64,000 bases of DNA from a virus, in IMG/VR virus record IMGVR_UViG_3300032287_003317, positions 40,091-104,090 of that record, one strand, 5' to 3'. Position 1 is the first letter of the stretch; each line of letters opens with the position of its first letter. The notes beneath the pieces are model-generated. The model was not told where the DNA came from, made no database searches, and was given only the letters and a program-made list of their open reading frames with translations. Shown here in pieces: positions 1-8,450 of the stretch. The position numbers were made by a program, and so were the translations under genes.

Positions 1-195
1 TTGGCCACTGCCATGTTTGCCAACAACAACTGTAGTGGCAGCAACAGCGTGGGTTGTTCAGGTACTTTGAACTTTGAGGGCAATACTATTTTCTGGAGCA
101 AAGACAGTAGCAACATTTATCTGCAGGTCACAGACACAGTGGGCAACCAAACCACAATTACAGTACCGCTGGGTACATTTCAGTTTGGAAGTTAA
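1..195 (+). CDS. csgF: CsgF-like curli assembly protein, C-terminal part
   Basis: This is the 3' end of a gene that enters from the left edge; no true start is visible. The last 35 residues (FEGNTIFWSKDSSNIYLQVT and following) resemble the C-terminus of CsgF, where a strand reading QLNVTDRKTGQTSTIQV is followed by a short tail. CsgF caps the CsgG pore and helps nucleate curli fibres at the cell surface. The stop codon directly abuts the csgG start, which supports the call. Only about 60 residues are present, so the assignment leans on the neighbourhood. Confidence 0.6.
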   Translation: MATAMFANNNCSGSNSVGCSGTLNFEGNTIFWSKDSSNIYLQVTDTVGNQTTITVPLGTFQFGS

Positions 196-1530
196 ATGCG
201 TACATTATTCACCTTACTCTTTGTCGCTATCTTAACTGGTTGTGCTGCCACGCAAAAAACTAGCATCACTGAATATCGTCCTGAACCCACGCCCAACAAA
301 ATGCAAAAAGAGTTTGATACATTACCACCACCCAATGGCAAGAAAGTCACAGCGGCAGTTTACAGTTTTGCTGATAAAACTGGTCAGCGTAAACCTACCC
401 CGGGCATAGCCAGCTTGAGCTCGGCAGTGACCCAAGGTGCCGAAGTGTTCCTGATCAAGGCCTTACAAGACGTGGGTCGTGGTGAGTGGTTTGATGTAGT
501 AGAACGTGTGGGCATAGATAGCTTGACCAAAGAACGTACCATCATACGACAAATGCGTGAAGCTTACGAGGGACCTGGTGCCAAGCCCTTGATGCCCCTA
601 CAATTTGCCGGCATCATCATGGAAGGTGGTATCATTGGCTATGACTCCAGCTCAGAGTCTGGTGGTGCCGCTTATAGATTTTTGGGCATTGGCCCACAGA
701 CACAGTATAGCAAAGATACTGTAACTATTAGTCTACGAGCCGTGAGTGTAAACACCGGCAAGGTCTTGGCCGCCGTGAGTGTGACCAAGATAGTTTACAG
801 CACATCAGATAGTGTGGCTGTGCTAAAGTTTATTGAAAATAAAAATATTGCTAGTCAAGTTTTTGGTAGTGCCAGCAACGCACTTAGCCCGACTGCCAGT
901 ATGTTTGAATTTGAAACTGGATTAACAATTAACGAGCCTGGCACTTTGGCAGTCAAAGCCACAGTGGAAGCTGCCGTGGTTGAATTGATCAAAGAAGGTG
1001 AACGCAAAGGCGTTTGGAGCTTTAAGCGAGAGGAAACACGAAATGATGTCAAACCTGTTACAACAGTTACACCGCCTACGCCAGTCGCAGAACAACCAGC
1101 CAAAAAACCAGAGCCAGGGCCAGTCGCAGTCGCAGAAACCAAAGCACCAGTCCAAGCCCCTGTAACGTCACAACCGGAAGCAAAACCAGCACCAGCTCCT
1201 ACCAGTCTGGAACGCCGTCCTGGGGAAAATCTAGCTGACAGCGTGAAACGAGTACAGTCCGAAGTAAAAACAAAAGAACCAGTGGCCAATCGAGTTTGGT
1301 TACGAGAAACAGAATACATTTATAAAGAAACACGAGAAACCAGCCAAAGAACTTGGCAATTTCTTCGTGGTACAGAATTAACAGTAGTTGCTATCGAAGG
1401 TGAGTGGCTACGGGTTAAGGATCATCAAGGTAGGGGTGGTTATGTTTTACAAAAAGTAGTATCAGCAACACCGTTGGTTGTTGGGGTCAACGAACCAAAG
1501 GTCAAGAGTGGTAAAGTAGAGACCAAATAA
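196..1530 (+). CDS. csgG: CsgG-like curli secretion lipoprotein with C-terminal SH3 domain
   Basis: CsgG forms the outer-membrane pore that exports curli subunits (type VIII secretion). The N-terminus is a lipoprotein signal with lipobox LTGC (Cys16). Residues about 35-275 carry the CsgG domain, including the VAAVYSFADKTGQRKP segment and the VERVGIDSLTKERTIIRQ stretch. At 444 residues it is much longer than E. coli CsgG (277): a Pro/Ala/Lys-rich linker (about 290-345) leads to a C-terminal SH3-like domain (about 365-430, ending GEWLRVKDHQGRGGYV). Such an extension could bind peptidoglycan, which is inference. It starts one base after the csgF stop and precedes curlin genes. Confidence 0.9.
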   Translation: MRTLFTLLFVAILTGCAATQKTSITEYRPEPTPNKMQKEFDTLPPPNGKKVTAAVYSFADKTGQRKPTPGIASLSSAVTQGAEVFLIKALQDVGRGEWFDVVERVGIDSLTKERTIIRQMREAYEGPGAKPLMPLQFAGIIMEGGIIGYDSSSESGGAAYRFLGIGPQTQYSKDTVTISLRAVSVNTGKVLAAVSVTKIVYSTSDSVAVLKFIENKNIASQVFGSASNALSPTASMFEFETGLTINEPGTLAVKATVEAAVVELIKEGERKGVWSFKREETRNDVKPVTTVTPPTPVAEQPAKKPEPGPVAVAETKAPVQAPVTSQPEAKPAPAPTSLERRPGENLADSVKRVQSEVKTKEPVANRVWLRETEYIYKETRETSQRTWQFLRGTELTVVAIEGEWLRVKDHQGRGGYVLQKVVSATPLVVGVNEPKVKSGKVETK

Positions 1531-1551
1531 GGTCAAAAAGGAAGAAGTATT

Positions 1552-2343
1552 ATGAAACACAAACTAGCGACAAAAGTAACAACAATCCTGCTAGGTATTG
1601 TGATGAGTGTGAGTGTGCATGCTGTGGATAACAGTATCTACATTGATCAAACAGGTGACAACGCCACCATTTCTATTACACAAGACGGAACAGGCAACGT
1701 GGTACGCGGCATACAAGGCACAGGAACCAGCAACACTACCCCATCCGGCATCTATGGTGACGGTAACGAAGTGACGGTGAATCAGGTTGGTAGTAGTAAT
1801 ACCTTGAGTTTAGGAATCAATCGTGGCACAGGCACAGGAACCACTGGTAACACGGTGAATTATAGTGTCACGGGTAACAACGCCGCAGGTATTATTAATT
1901 TAAATAATGCCAATGACAGCACAGCCGCAGGTAATACTGTGAATATCACACAGTCGGGTAACAATGCTTCCGCTAATCTTAACATCAAAGGCGACGACAA
2001 CTCAGTGACTGTAAACACCGCAGGTGGTAGTAACAATGTGTTTACTGGCGTTGTTGAAGGCAACACCAATACACAAAACATCAGCCTAACTGGTGGCGGT
2101 GGCAATGGTGCTACAGTTACACAAACTGGTAACAGTAACAGCGCCACAATCACAGCCGTGGGGGCCAGTAACTCATTTACTGTAAGTCAAGCTGATGGCG
2201 GACATACCGCAAGTATAACACAGACTGGTAGTAGTAATACTTTTACTGTGACACAGTCTGGTGGTGTTGCGGCTAATGTGTTTAATTTTACCAGTAGCAG
2301 TGGAAATGGAAATAGCGTAACTATAAACCAAACTGCTAGATAA
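1552..2343 (+). CDS. Curlin-repeat amyloid subunit (CsgA/CsgB-like)
   Basis: A signal peptide (about residues 1-24, ending SVHA) is followed by many imperfect curlin repeats of the form Q-x-G-x-x-N-x5-Q-x-G, for example IYIDQTGDNATISITQDGTG. The protein is rich in Asn, Gly, Ser and Thr with few charged residues, as in amyloid curli subunits. At 263 residues it is larger than CsgA (151). An AGGAAG ribosome-binding site precedes the ATG. Its place after csgF-csgG makes it the likely substrate of the pore. Whether it is the major or the nucleating subunit cannot be told. Confidence 0.85.
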   Translation: MKHKLATKVTTILLGIVMSVSVHAVDNSIYIDQTGDNATISITQDGTGNVVRGIQGTGTSNTTPSGIYGDGNEVTVNQVGSSNTLSLGINRGTGTGTTGNTVNYSVTGNNAAGIINLNNANDSTAAGNTVNITQSGNNASANLNIKGDDNSVTVNTAGGSNNVFTGVVEGNTNTQNISLTGGGGNGATVTQTGNSNSATITAVGASNSFTVSQADGGHTASITQTGSSNTFTVTQSGGVAANVFNFTSSSGNGNSVTINQTAR

Positions 2344-2353
2344 GCGATTATAA

Positions 2354-3472
2354 ATGTATAAGGGGAACAAATTATGCAACCTGACACTATGCGTACTCTT
2401 GCTGAGTACATCCATGAACTTAGAAGCCGCGATTGGTACCATAACGGAGCAAGTGAACAGCCCGCCTTCGATACAACGACAGAAGACGACGCTCACTGGG
2501 ACCAAGGGAACTCGAGTGGAGATGCAGGACGCGGTAAAAACCACAGCGGGTAAAGTTGGCATAACTTTTGCCGATGATACCAAAGTACAGGTCAATGAAA
2601 ACAGCAGGTTGGTCATTGACGATTTTGTATACGATCCCAAGTCAACCAAAGGCGGCAAGTTAGCAGTCAATGTGGCCGCAGGAACAGTGAGATATGCGTC
2701 AGGACAGATCGCTAAAAACAGTCCTCAAAATGTTGCCCTTAATACTCCTACCGCTACTGTTGGTGTACGCGGTACAGACTTTACTGCTACAGTAGACGAG
2801 CTGGGTGCATCAACTATAATCTTGTTGCCCAGTTGTCCACGTGGTTGGGTCAATGTGGAACGTGATTGTAAAACTGGAGAAATATCAGTCAGCAACGATG
2901 CTGGTAGTGTAATATTAAATAAACCATTTCAAGCCACCAAGATAGAAACACGCTCAAGTTTCCCCACACGTCCGGTCATAGTCAATCTCTCCCCTGATGC
3001 CATCAACAACATGTTGATTGTGGCACCGCCCAAAGAACTCAATGAAGTTCAAACTACACAACGAGCCGTTGCTAAAGGAGCCTTGGATGTAGATTTTTTA
3101 CGTGAAAATGGCTTGGTCAACATGTTGACAGCCGAAGAAACACATTTTAAAGATTTTCTTAGTACCAGTTTGCTAGATCAGAATCTCTTAGCCAATATCT
3201 TAGATATCATCAACGCACAGATGGCTGCTCAATTGGATTTTTTAAACACAGCTAAAAGTGGATTGTTACCGGACTATGTGGCCACCACGGGTGTTGTAGC
3301 ATCAGTGGATGACTACTCAGTGAACTTGACCAGAGACGATGGAAGCAATGTACAAAGTGTGACTGTGCCTAAAAATCAAAACACCACAATTTATCAGATA
3401 CAAGGCAGCATAGAAATCCGGAACCGCGTGAATTCAGGCGGCGGTACTACAATAACGCTAAGGCAGAATTAA
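2354..3472 (+). CDS. FecR-domain exported protein in curli locus
   Basis: A signal-like N-terminus (about residues 1-26) precedes a FecR-type domain at about 45-190. Visible hallmarks are GKVGITFADDTKVQVNENSR, the AAGTVRYASGQI strand and TPTATVGVRGTDFTATVDEL. FecR domains are beta-structured periplasmic modules seen in signalling and surface-polymer loci. The C-terminal half is mixed helical and ends in a predicted strand region. The gene sits between two curlin-repeat genes and its last base is the first base of the next start codon, so it is probably translated with them. A regulatory or cell-wall role is inference. Confidence 0.75.
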   Translation: MYKGNKLCNLTLCVLLLSTSMNLEAAIGTITEQVNSPPSIQRQKTTLTGTKGTRVEMQDAVKTTAGKVGITFADDTKVQVNENSRLVIDDFVYDPKSTKGGKLAVNVAAGTVRYASGQIAKNSPQNVALNTPTATVGVRGTDFTATVDELGASTIILLPSCPRGWVNVERDCKTGEISVSNDAGSVILNKPFQATKIETRSSFPTRPVIVNLSPDAINNMLIVAPPKELNEVQTTQRAVAKGALDVDFLRENGLVNMLTAEETHFKDFLSTSLLDQNLLANILDIINAQMAAQLDFLNTAKSGLLPDYVATTGVVASVDDYSVNLTRDDGSNVQSVTVPKNQNTTIYQIQGSIEIRNRVNSGGGTTITLRQN

Positions 3473-4914
3473 TGAAAAGATTAGTGGCGTACCTGTTGAT
3501 AATTTTTGCTGTGGCCTTGTTAGAGCTGGCCTGTTTGGGTCTGGTAAAAGCACAAACAACGTCTAATGCTATCAAAATGGCCTATAACTTTGTAACGGTC
3601 AGTCAGACTGTGGTTTTCGATAGTGCCATGCAGACCGGTGGAACACTAACTCTTTCTGTGCAGGCAATGGATGGTGGTGGTCGTGCTCCGGGCGATCCGT
3701 TTACCATAAGACTGGTTTTTTATAATAGCAGCAACCAAATCGTTAACACAGTACAGCAGGCCAACACCTTGGTCTATGGTGCCACTACTCCCACGACATA
3801 TACACTAACAGCTACCAACTGCGGTGGAAGCTGTGCCTCAGTTGCTTATGTTAACGTAGAGTTCTATGGTAAAGACGGCGGCTACTGGGCAGGTAACTAT
3901 GGACCTTACATCATTGATCCATCCTTGAGCTTTAACGGCGGATCAAATATTTTATATAACCCAGGGTTTGGAGTATACGGCACCAACGGATTTGCACAAG
4001 GTTGGGCCAGCAGCAACGGTTGGCAAAACTGTGCCCTGTACAGCGGAGCACAGACCTGTGTTATCAACAATGGAGCACCAGTCAATGGCGGCAACTACTC
4101 GGCCACAGGCGGTACCACCAGCGGGTCTGCTGGAGGATATAGTGCCCCACCACCGGCACCCACATACACAGCCAATATTACAACCGAACAACAATCCAGA
4201 GTCACAGCTTTTCAAAACAGATCAATCACCAACAACACCATCTACATAGATCAGGTGGGCGACAACAACACCTTAAACATTAGTCAGTCAGGTCGTGCCA
4301 ACGAACTCAAGGGCATAGGGCAACAGGCTGTACAGATACAAGGCAGTAGTAATAGCATTACTGTACGCCAAGGCGATCAAGATACCGCGGGCAAAAACTC
4401 AATAGAACTGCGTGTGGTGGGCGACACAAATACCTTAAATCTAAATCAAAGCCGAACCACCACAGGAGCCGCTGTCAACAGTTCCAACAATCATTATCAA
4501 CGTGTGGACGTGGACGGTTATTCAAACTCTGTGACCACGCAACAAACCAACACCGGCGGTGTGGGCGGACACTACATGGAAACCACCATCACTGGTAACA
4601 CCAACATAGTGAATGCCACACAGACCAACAATGCCAACAAAACCATGTTCAACACAGTCTCCGGCAACAACAATACTGTGTCGGTGACGCAAAAAGATGG
4701 CGGACAACACTATCTGGAAAGTACTCTAACTGGCAATGGCAATACCATAACAGCAGTACAAGAAGGAGCTGCCGCCAATCGTGCGTCGATCACAATCAAT
4801 AACAATGGCGGTCCGGGGTCAGTAGATATGATACAATCGGGTGGAGCTGTATATAACATAACAACAACCTGTGTGACAGCAGGCGGATGCGGGGTAATAA
4901 CCGTAAGACAATAA
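3472..4914 (+). CDS. Curlin-repeat protein with N-terminal beta domain
   Basis: A signal peptide (residues about 1-27, LVKAQ) precedes a roughly 200-residue beta-rich domain (about 30-235), a Gly/Ser/Pro spacer and a C-terminal curlin-repeat region (about 255-480). Repeats such as IYIDQVGDNNTLNISQSGRA alternate Gln and Asn positions as in curli. The architecture suggests a nucleator or fibre-tip adaptor: a distinct head joined to an amyloid-forming tail. That role is inferred; the repeats and domain split are visible. Translationally coupled to the FecR-domain gene. Confidence 0.8.
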   Translation: MKRLVAYLLIIFAVALLELACLGLVKAQTTSNAIKMAYNFVTVSQTVVFDSAMQTGGTLTLSVQAMDGGGRAPGDPFTIRLVFYNSSNQIVNTVQQANTLVYGATTPTTYTLTATNCGGSCASVAYVNVEFYGKDGGYWAGNYGPYIIDPSLSFNGGSNILYNPGFGVYGTNGFAQGWASSNGWQNCALYSGAQTCVINNGAPVNGGNYSATGGTTSGSAGGYSAPPPAPTYTANITTEQQSRVTAFQNRSITNNTIYIDQVGDNNTLNISQSGRANELKGIGQQAVQIQGSSNSITVRQGDQDTAGKNSIELRVVGDTNTLNLNQSRTTTGAAVNSSNNHYQRVDVDGYSNSVTTQQTNTGGVGGHYMETTITGNTNIVNATQTNNANKTMFNTVSGNNNTVSVTQKDGGQHYLESTLTGNGNTITAVQEGAAANRASITINNNGGPGSVDMIQSGGAVYNITTTCVTAGGCGVITVRQ

Positions 4915-4926
4915 TGGAGACAATCA

Positions 4927-5118
4927 ATGATATCATTTACAGCAAGATATTTTCATCACGGTAGAAACGTGTTGGATGATGTGAGCCTGTACGTTCAACA
5001 GGCAGGCGGATATTTTGAAACGCATCGCGGTTACGTGGTTGAATTTTTTGTACCCGAAGAATACAGAGATTTTGTTGTTATGAAATATCCATTTTTACGG
5101 GAGGTAGTCTACATATGA
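4927..5118 (+). CDS. Small hypothetical protein (63 aa)
   Basis: I do not recognise this family. The product is aromatic-rich and has no signal peptide or membrane segment. It starts 12 bases after the curlin gene with a GGAG site and overlaps the next small gene by 4 bases (ATGA), so it belongs to the same transcript. Confidence 0.6.
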   Translation: MISFTARYFHHGRNVLDDVSLYVQQAGGYFETHRGYVVEFFVPEEYRDFVVMKYPFLREVVYI

Positions 5119-5273
5119 TCACAGGAATCCCACCAGTATGCCAGGTACCAGGTTGTGAACACGGCGCACAAGTCTACAGCAAGGTAGGCGATAACACTCA
5201 ATATCTCAAGACCTGTTATCGACACTGGGCCGATCTAATACCACAAAACCGAGAACAAAAACCCAATAAATAA
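5115..5273 (+). CDS. Small Cys/His protein, possible zinc-binding peptide (52 aa)
   Basis: It starts at an ATGA overlap with the preceding gene. Residues C9-x4-C14 and C34-x2-H37 give a CxxxxC...CxxH pattern, like the zinc half-site of small phage HNH-type or zinc-ribbon proteins. No nuclease motif is visible, so a metal-binding structural role is all that can be suggested. Confidence 0.5.
   Translation: MITGIPPVCQVPGCEHGAQVYSKVGDNTQYLKTCYRHWADLIPQNREQKPNK
5265..5272 (+). promoter_or_regulatory. Possible late promoter box AATAAATA
   Basis: An AATAAATA box lies about 95 bases upstream of the barrel-protein gene. It matches the T4-like late box used elsewhere in the window, but the long leader makes it weaker evidence than the others. 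Confidence 0.25.
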
Positions 5274-5333
5274 TTTTGTAAATTTGAGATTTACTGAACA
5301 CCCAGTACGGGATCAATGATGTATGAGTATCGA

Positions 5334-5363
5334 GATCAAGAAAAATAATAAAAAGGATCTCGA
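5334..5363 (+). promoter_or_regulatory. Leader hairpin around ribosome-binding site
   Basis: GAGATC at the left pairs with GATCTC at the right, enclosing an A-rich loop that holds the AAAAGGA ribosome-binding site of the barrel gene at 5366. It could tune translation start. Confidence 0.35.
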
Positions 5364-5365
5364 AA

Positions 5366-7399
5366 ATGAAGTTTTTCACAACAGCCCTAGCGGCTTTTGC
5401 AGCATGCCTGGCTTTTTCAGCACAGGCACAAACACAAGATTACAGTTTTGGCACCGGCAACCTCAACGGTTGGACCGCAGGTGGCGGAACAGGCACACAA
5501 ACAGGCCCATACATGCAAAGCGGTATTGGTGTGAGCACTACCAGTGGAACACAAACTATTAGTTGCTGTGGTCCTAACACATGGAATATCAATCCATACA
5601 CAGGCAGTTACATGGTTGGCATGCAACCAGGCGGCCAACAAAACTATTCTGCAATGACTACCGCATTGGGTTTGAGCAGTTCAAGTATTAGTAGTTTAAA
5701 TTCTTTAGTGGCATCACAGGGCGGCGGCATCACCAGTGCCGCTTGGATCAGCAAAGATTTCACATTTACTGCACCAGCCACATTTAAAATGGCCTGGGTA
5801 TATACCAGCACAGACTATGTGCCGTTTAACGATGGCAGTATTGCCACTTTGGTCAACACAGGGTCAGCCGACACATTTGGTAAGGTCAATAATGTACTGG
5901 GACAGTACGCCCTATTGGGTGCTACCAACCCCAACACAGGCAACTACTCAACTGGCAGTTATGGCTCAACCGGTTGGCAGTTGGCACAGTTTGACATCTT
6001 AACAGCCGGCACATACAAAGTGGGCTTTGGTGTATTCAACCAAGGTGATACTGCACTGAGTCCAGTGCTACAGGTCAATGATGCAATTGGTACAGTGACA
6101 AAAAATGGCGAAACATTTGGTGCTGTTGCACCCAATCCAGGTAGTGTTGCACCCGCAGTGGATCCAACTCCTCCACCTTCGGCTCCAACAGTGACCAGCA
6201 CAACAACAGTCGACTCGGTTACCACAACAACCACAACCGGGACCGCCGCAGTTACCAACAGTATTGCTTACGGTACAGCGGCAGCGGCCTTGGCCATTGA
6301 CAATGCAAGAGGTGCTCAAACTGCCAAGACATTGACAGTCACACAAACAAAAACAACCACTGTAACAACACCATTTACAGTTACACAAACAACCACAACT
6401 CCTGTGACTGTCACAACAACCACAACTCCTGTGACTACCACAACTTACAGCGATGGCACTCAAACAGTGACAAATGGAACTCCTGTAGTTACTGTGAGCA
6501 CAACCGACTCTGTCAGTTCTAATAGTGCATCGGGCAATGAAATCAGTCAGGCAATTCAAACCAATGACTATTCAACTCGCGTGGATCAATACAGTCAGTT
6601 GAGCAACGTGAATCAGGCAATGAACTACATGTTAGACAGCAATGTGTTAGATCGCAATCGTGTGCTGGGTGGTGACTTCAATGTATCAGAACGCAACACC
6701 TTTTATGTGACAGGCAGCGCCGGCCAATCAAACTCTGTAGGCGGTTACTCGTACAAGAGCATGACATACGGCCTGGGTTACGACTGGCAAGTCGCTCCAA
6801 ACTGGATCATCGGCGGTCAATACAATCGTGGTCAGGCTAACCTAAATGGTGCCGCAGGCACAAATGCAGGTGGTAGTTTAAACAAAGACCACGTAGGCAT
6901 TTATAGTGCTTACACAGTCAATGACTGGATCTTTAAAAACGACATTGGTTATGCTGCCAACACATTTGATACCAATCACAGTTTACCTGAACTGGGCATG
7001 GCAAATACAAGTTCAACCAAGGGTCAAGACTTGTGGGCAACTGCTCGTGTTTACACACCAGAGTGGAATGACATACGTCCCTTTGTTGGTGTGCGTAACG
7101 AAACCAATCGTCGCAACGGGGTCGCAGAATCTGGTAGTAGTTTAACTGCTATGACATATGACGCAGTCAACACAAACAAGACCAGCACAGACATTGGTGT
7201 ACGTTATGACGCCACGGTTGCTACAGCATGGCGTGTAACAGGTGAGTATGCTTACAACAGTCAAAACTTTAACACAGCCTACGCCAGTGTTGGATATGCA
7301 ATTGATCCAAAGAGTGTTGTGCGCCTACGTTATGGTTATGGCAAACAATATGATTACACAGTACAAAGTGCTATGATAGAGGCTCGTTTTAGTTTTTAA
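5366..7399 (+). CDS. Autotransporter-like outer-membrane barrel protein
   Basis: A signal peptide ends AQAQ (residues about 1-22). Residues about 23-250 form a beta-rich passenger, followed by a Pro-rich and then strongly Thr/Val-rich linker (about 255-385). The last 250 residues alternate hydrophobic and polar positions in amphipathic strands and end in a terminal Phe (EARFSF), the hallmark of BAM-inserted barrels. It is expected to span the outer membrane and display the passenger. The leader carries a hairpin (GAGATC...GATCTC) that flanks the ribosome-binding site. A surface receptor, decoy or adhesin is possible; none can be chosen. Confidence 0.75.
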   Translation: MKFFTTALAAFAACLAFSAQAQTQDYSFGTGNLNGWTAGGGTGTQTGPYMQSGIGVSTTSGTQTISCCGPNTWNINPYTGSYMVGMQPGGQQNYSAMTTALGLSSSSISSLNSLVASQGGGITSAAWISKDFTFTAPATFKMAWVYTSTDYVPFNDGSIATLVNTGSADTFGKVNNVLGQYALLGATNPNTGNYSTGSYGSTGWQLAQFDILTAGTYKVGFGVFNQGDTALSPVLQVNDAIGTVTKNGETFGAVAPNPGSVAPAVDPTPPPSAPTVTSTTTVDSVTTTTTTGTAAVTNSIAYGTAAAALAIDNARGAQTAKTLTVTQTKTTTVTTPFTVTQTTTTPVTVTTTTTPVTTTTYSDGTQTVTNGTPVVTVSTTDSVSSNSASGNEISQAIQTNDYSTRVDQYSQLSNVNQAMNYMLDSNVLDRNRVLGGDFNVSERNTFYVTGSAGQSNSVGGYSYKSMTYGLGYDWQVAPNWIIGGQYNRGQANLNGAAGTNAGGSLNKDHVGIYSAYTVNDWIFKNDIGYAANTFDTNHSLPELGMANTSSTKGQDLWATARVYTPEWNDIRPFVGVRNETNRRNGVAESGSSLTAMTYDAVNTNKTSTDIGVRYDATVATAWRVTGEYAYNSQNFNTAYASVGYAIDPKSVVRLRYGYGKQYDYTVQSAMIEARFSF

Positions 7400-7509
7400 C
7401 ACAACCGTAATATTCTAAGACTTAAATAATCTTAGCGGACACAAAGATGGGGTGTCACTGGAACCCGTAACCAGTAACAATTCTGTAATATTTCTGCAAC
7501 ACCTTGAGC

Positions 7510-7517
7510 GATAAATA
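7510..7517 (+). promoter_or_regulatory. T4-like late promoter GATAAATA, start-proximal
   Basis: GATAAATA is followed after 5 bases by the ATG at 7523. No ribosome-binding site is visible. The spacing matches eight other genes in the window and would put the transcript start at about the start codon. Confidence 0.55.
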
Positions 7518-7522
7518 TGGTT

Positions 7523-8314
7523 ATGACAGCCAAAACTTATCGCTCAATTTTTATTTCCGACATACACTTTGGCACCAGAGATTGCAAAGCCGAACAACTC
7601 AACAACTTTCTCAAACACAACACCTGTGAAACACTTTATCTAGTGGGCGACATCATTGACGCCTGGAAGATTCAACAAAACAAGTGGCGATGGAAACAAA
7701 GCCACACCAATGCAATCAGAAGAATCCTAGGACACGCCAAACGTGGCACTCGAGTGATCTATGTGGCCGGCAACCACGACGAGTTTCTGAGACCACTCAT
7801 ACCTTATGGCATGGGATTTGGACGTGTTGAAATAACAAATCAAACAGAACACATTGGGGCGGATGGCAAAACATATTTGGTCACCCACGGAGACCTGTTT
7901 GATGGAATCACACGTTTGGCCCCTTGGCTGAGTTTCCTGGGCGATAAACTGTACGACCTGGTATTAGATTGGAACAGCAGATTTAATTGGATCAGACACA
8001 AGTTGGGATTTGGCTACTGGAGTTTAAGCAAGTATCTCAAACACCGTGTCAAAAAAGCCGCAGACTTTATGTTTCAGTTTGAAACCAATCTAGCTACATA
8101 TTGTAAGAAACGTGGCTTTGATGGTGTGATCTGTGGACACATACATCACGCAGAAATAAAGATGATAGATGGCATTGTGTATATGAATGATGGCGACTGG
8201 GTCGAATCAATGACTGCTCTGGTTGAGCATCACTCGGGTAGGTGGGAAATAGTAACTTGGACAAAGGCACATGACAATGTGGATACTGATACTACTGGCA
8301 GTTCACACGAATAA
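7523..8314 (+). CDS. LpxH-like UDP-2,3-diacylglucosamine diphosphatase family
   Basis: A calcineurin-like metallophosphatase. Metal-binding motifs are visible in order: SDIHFGT, GDIIDAW, GNHDEFL, THGDLFD and GHIHHAE, matching the LpxH-type family that cleaves UDP-diacylglucosamine in lipid A synthesis. An ATG at 7517 overlaps the promoter box, so the ATG at 7523 is preferred by the 4-5 base spacing rule seen at other late genes. Homologues in bacteria often neighbour a GT4 glycosyltransferase, as here. In a phage it could alter host lipopolysaccharide; the substrate is inferred. Confidence 0.8.
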   Translation: MTAKTYRSIFISDIHFGTRDCKAEQLNNFLKHNTCETLYLVGDIIDAWKIQQNKWRWKQSHTNAIRRILGHAKRGTRVIYVAGNHDEFLRPLIPYGMGFGRVEITNQTEHIGADGKTYLVTHGDLFDGITRLAPWLSFLGDKLYDLVLDWNSRFNWIRHKLGFGYWSLSKYLKHRVKKAADFMFQFETNLATYCKKRGFDGVICGHIHHAEIKMIDGIVYMNDGDWVESMTALVEHHSGRWEIVTWTKAHDNVDTDTTGSSHE

Positions 8315-8450
8315 TCCGCAAGACATACCAGGACGAATAACGATCGAATTCGCTACCGAATCCGAATGTTTGCGAGCTCAAAGCACCGTACAATATTGGC
8401 TTAAATTTGATAATTTTAAGATAAGTACACGATGTCAAAAACAATCTTGA
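8271..8450 (+). CDS. Small protein overlapping both neighbours (59 aa)
   Basis: This frame begins at ATG-ACA-ATG inside the phosphatase gene and ends inside the glycosyltransferase gene, filling the gap between them. The product starts with a hydrophobic stretch (MWILILLAVHT), then NNPQDIPGRITIEFATESEC and a basic tail with two more Cys. It looks like a small membrane-associated protein of the kind seen in T4-like phages. Overlaps of 44 and 19 bases are long but all other frames in the gap are closed. Confidence 0.55.
   Translation: MTMWILILLAVHTNNPQDIPGRITIEFATESECLRAQSTVQYWLKFDNFKISTRCQKQS
8420..8427 (+). promoter_or_regulatory. Late promoter variant GATAAGTA
   Basis: GATAAGTA lies 4 bases upstream of the ATG at 8432. 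The same ATAAGTA variant occurs before the genes at 13465 (minus) and 35983. Confidence 0.5.

Noticed and set aside
855-1319. Minus-strand open frames opposite csgG
   Set aside because: They mirror the Pro/Ala-rich linker of csgG and have no start signal.
5323-5562. 79-codon plus-strand frame overlapping the barrel gene start
   Set aside because: It covers the leader and signal peptide of the barrel gene in another frame and has no recognisable product.
6068-6559. Cys-rich open frame on the minus strand (163 codons)
   Set aside because: It is the antisense shadow of the Thr/Val-rich linker of the barrel protein; its Cys and Ser content mirrors repeated ACA/ACC codons, and it has no ribosome-binding site.
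7418-7440. Hairpin CTAAGA...TCTTAG after the barrel gene as a terminator
   Set aside because: No T tract follows and the stem is only 6 bases, so it is not called.
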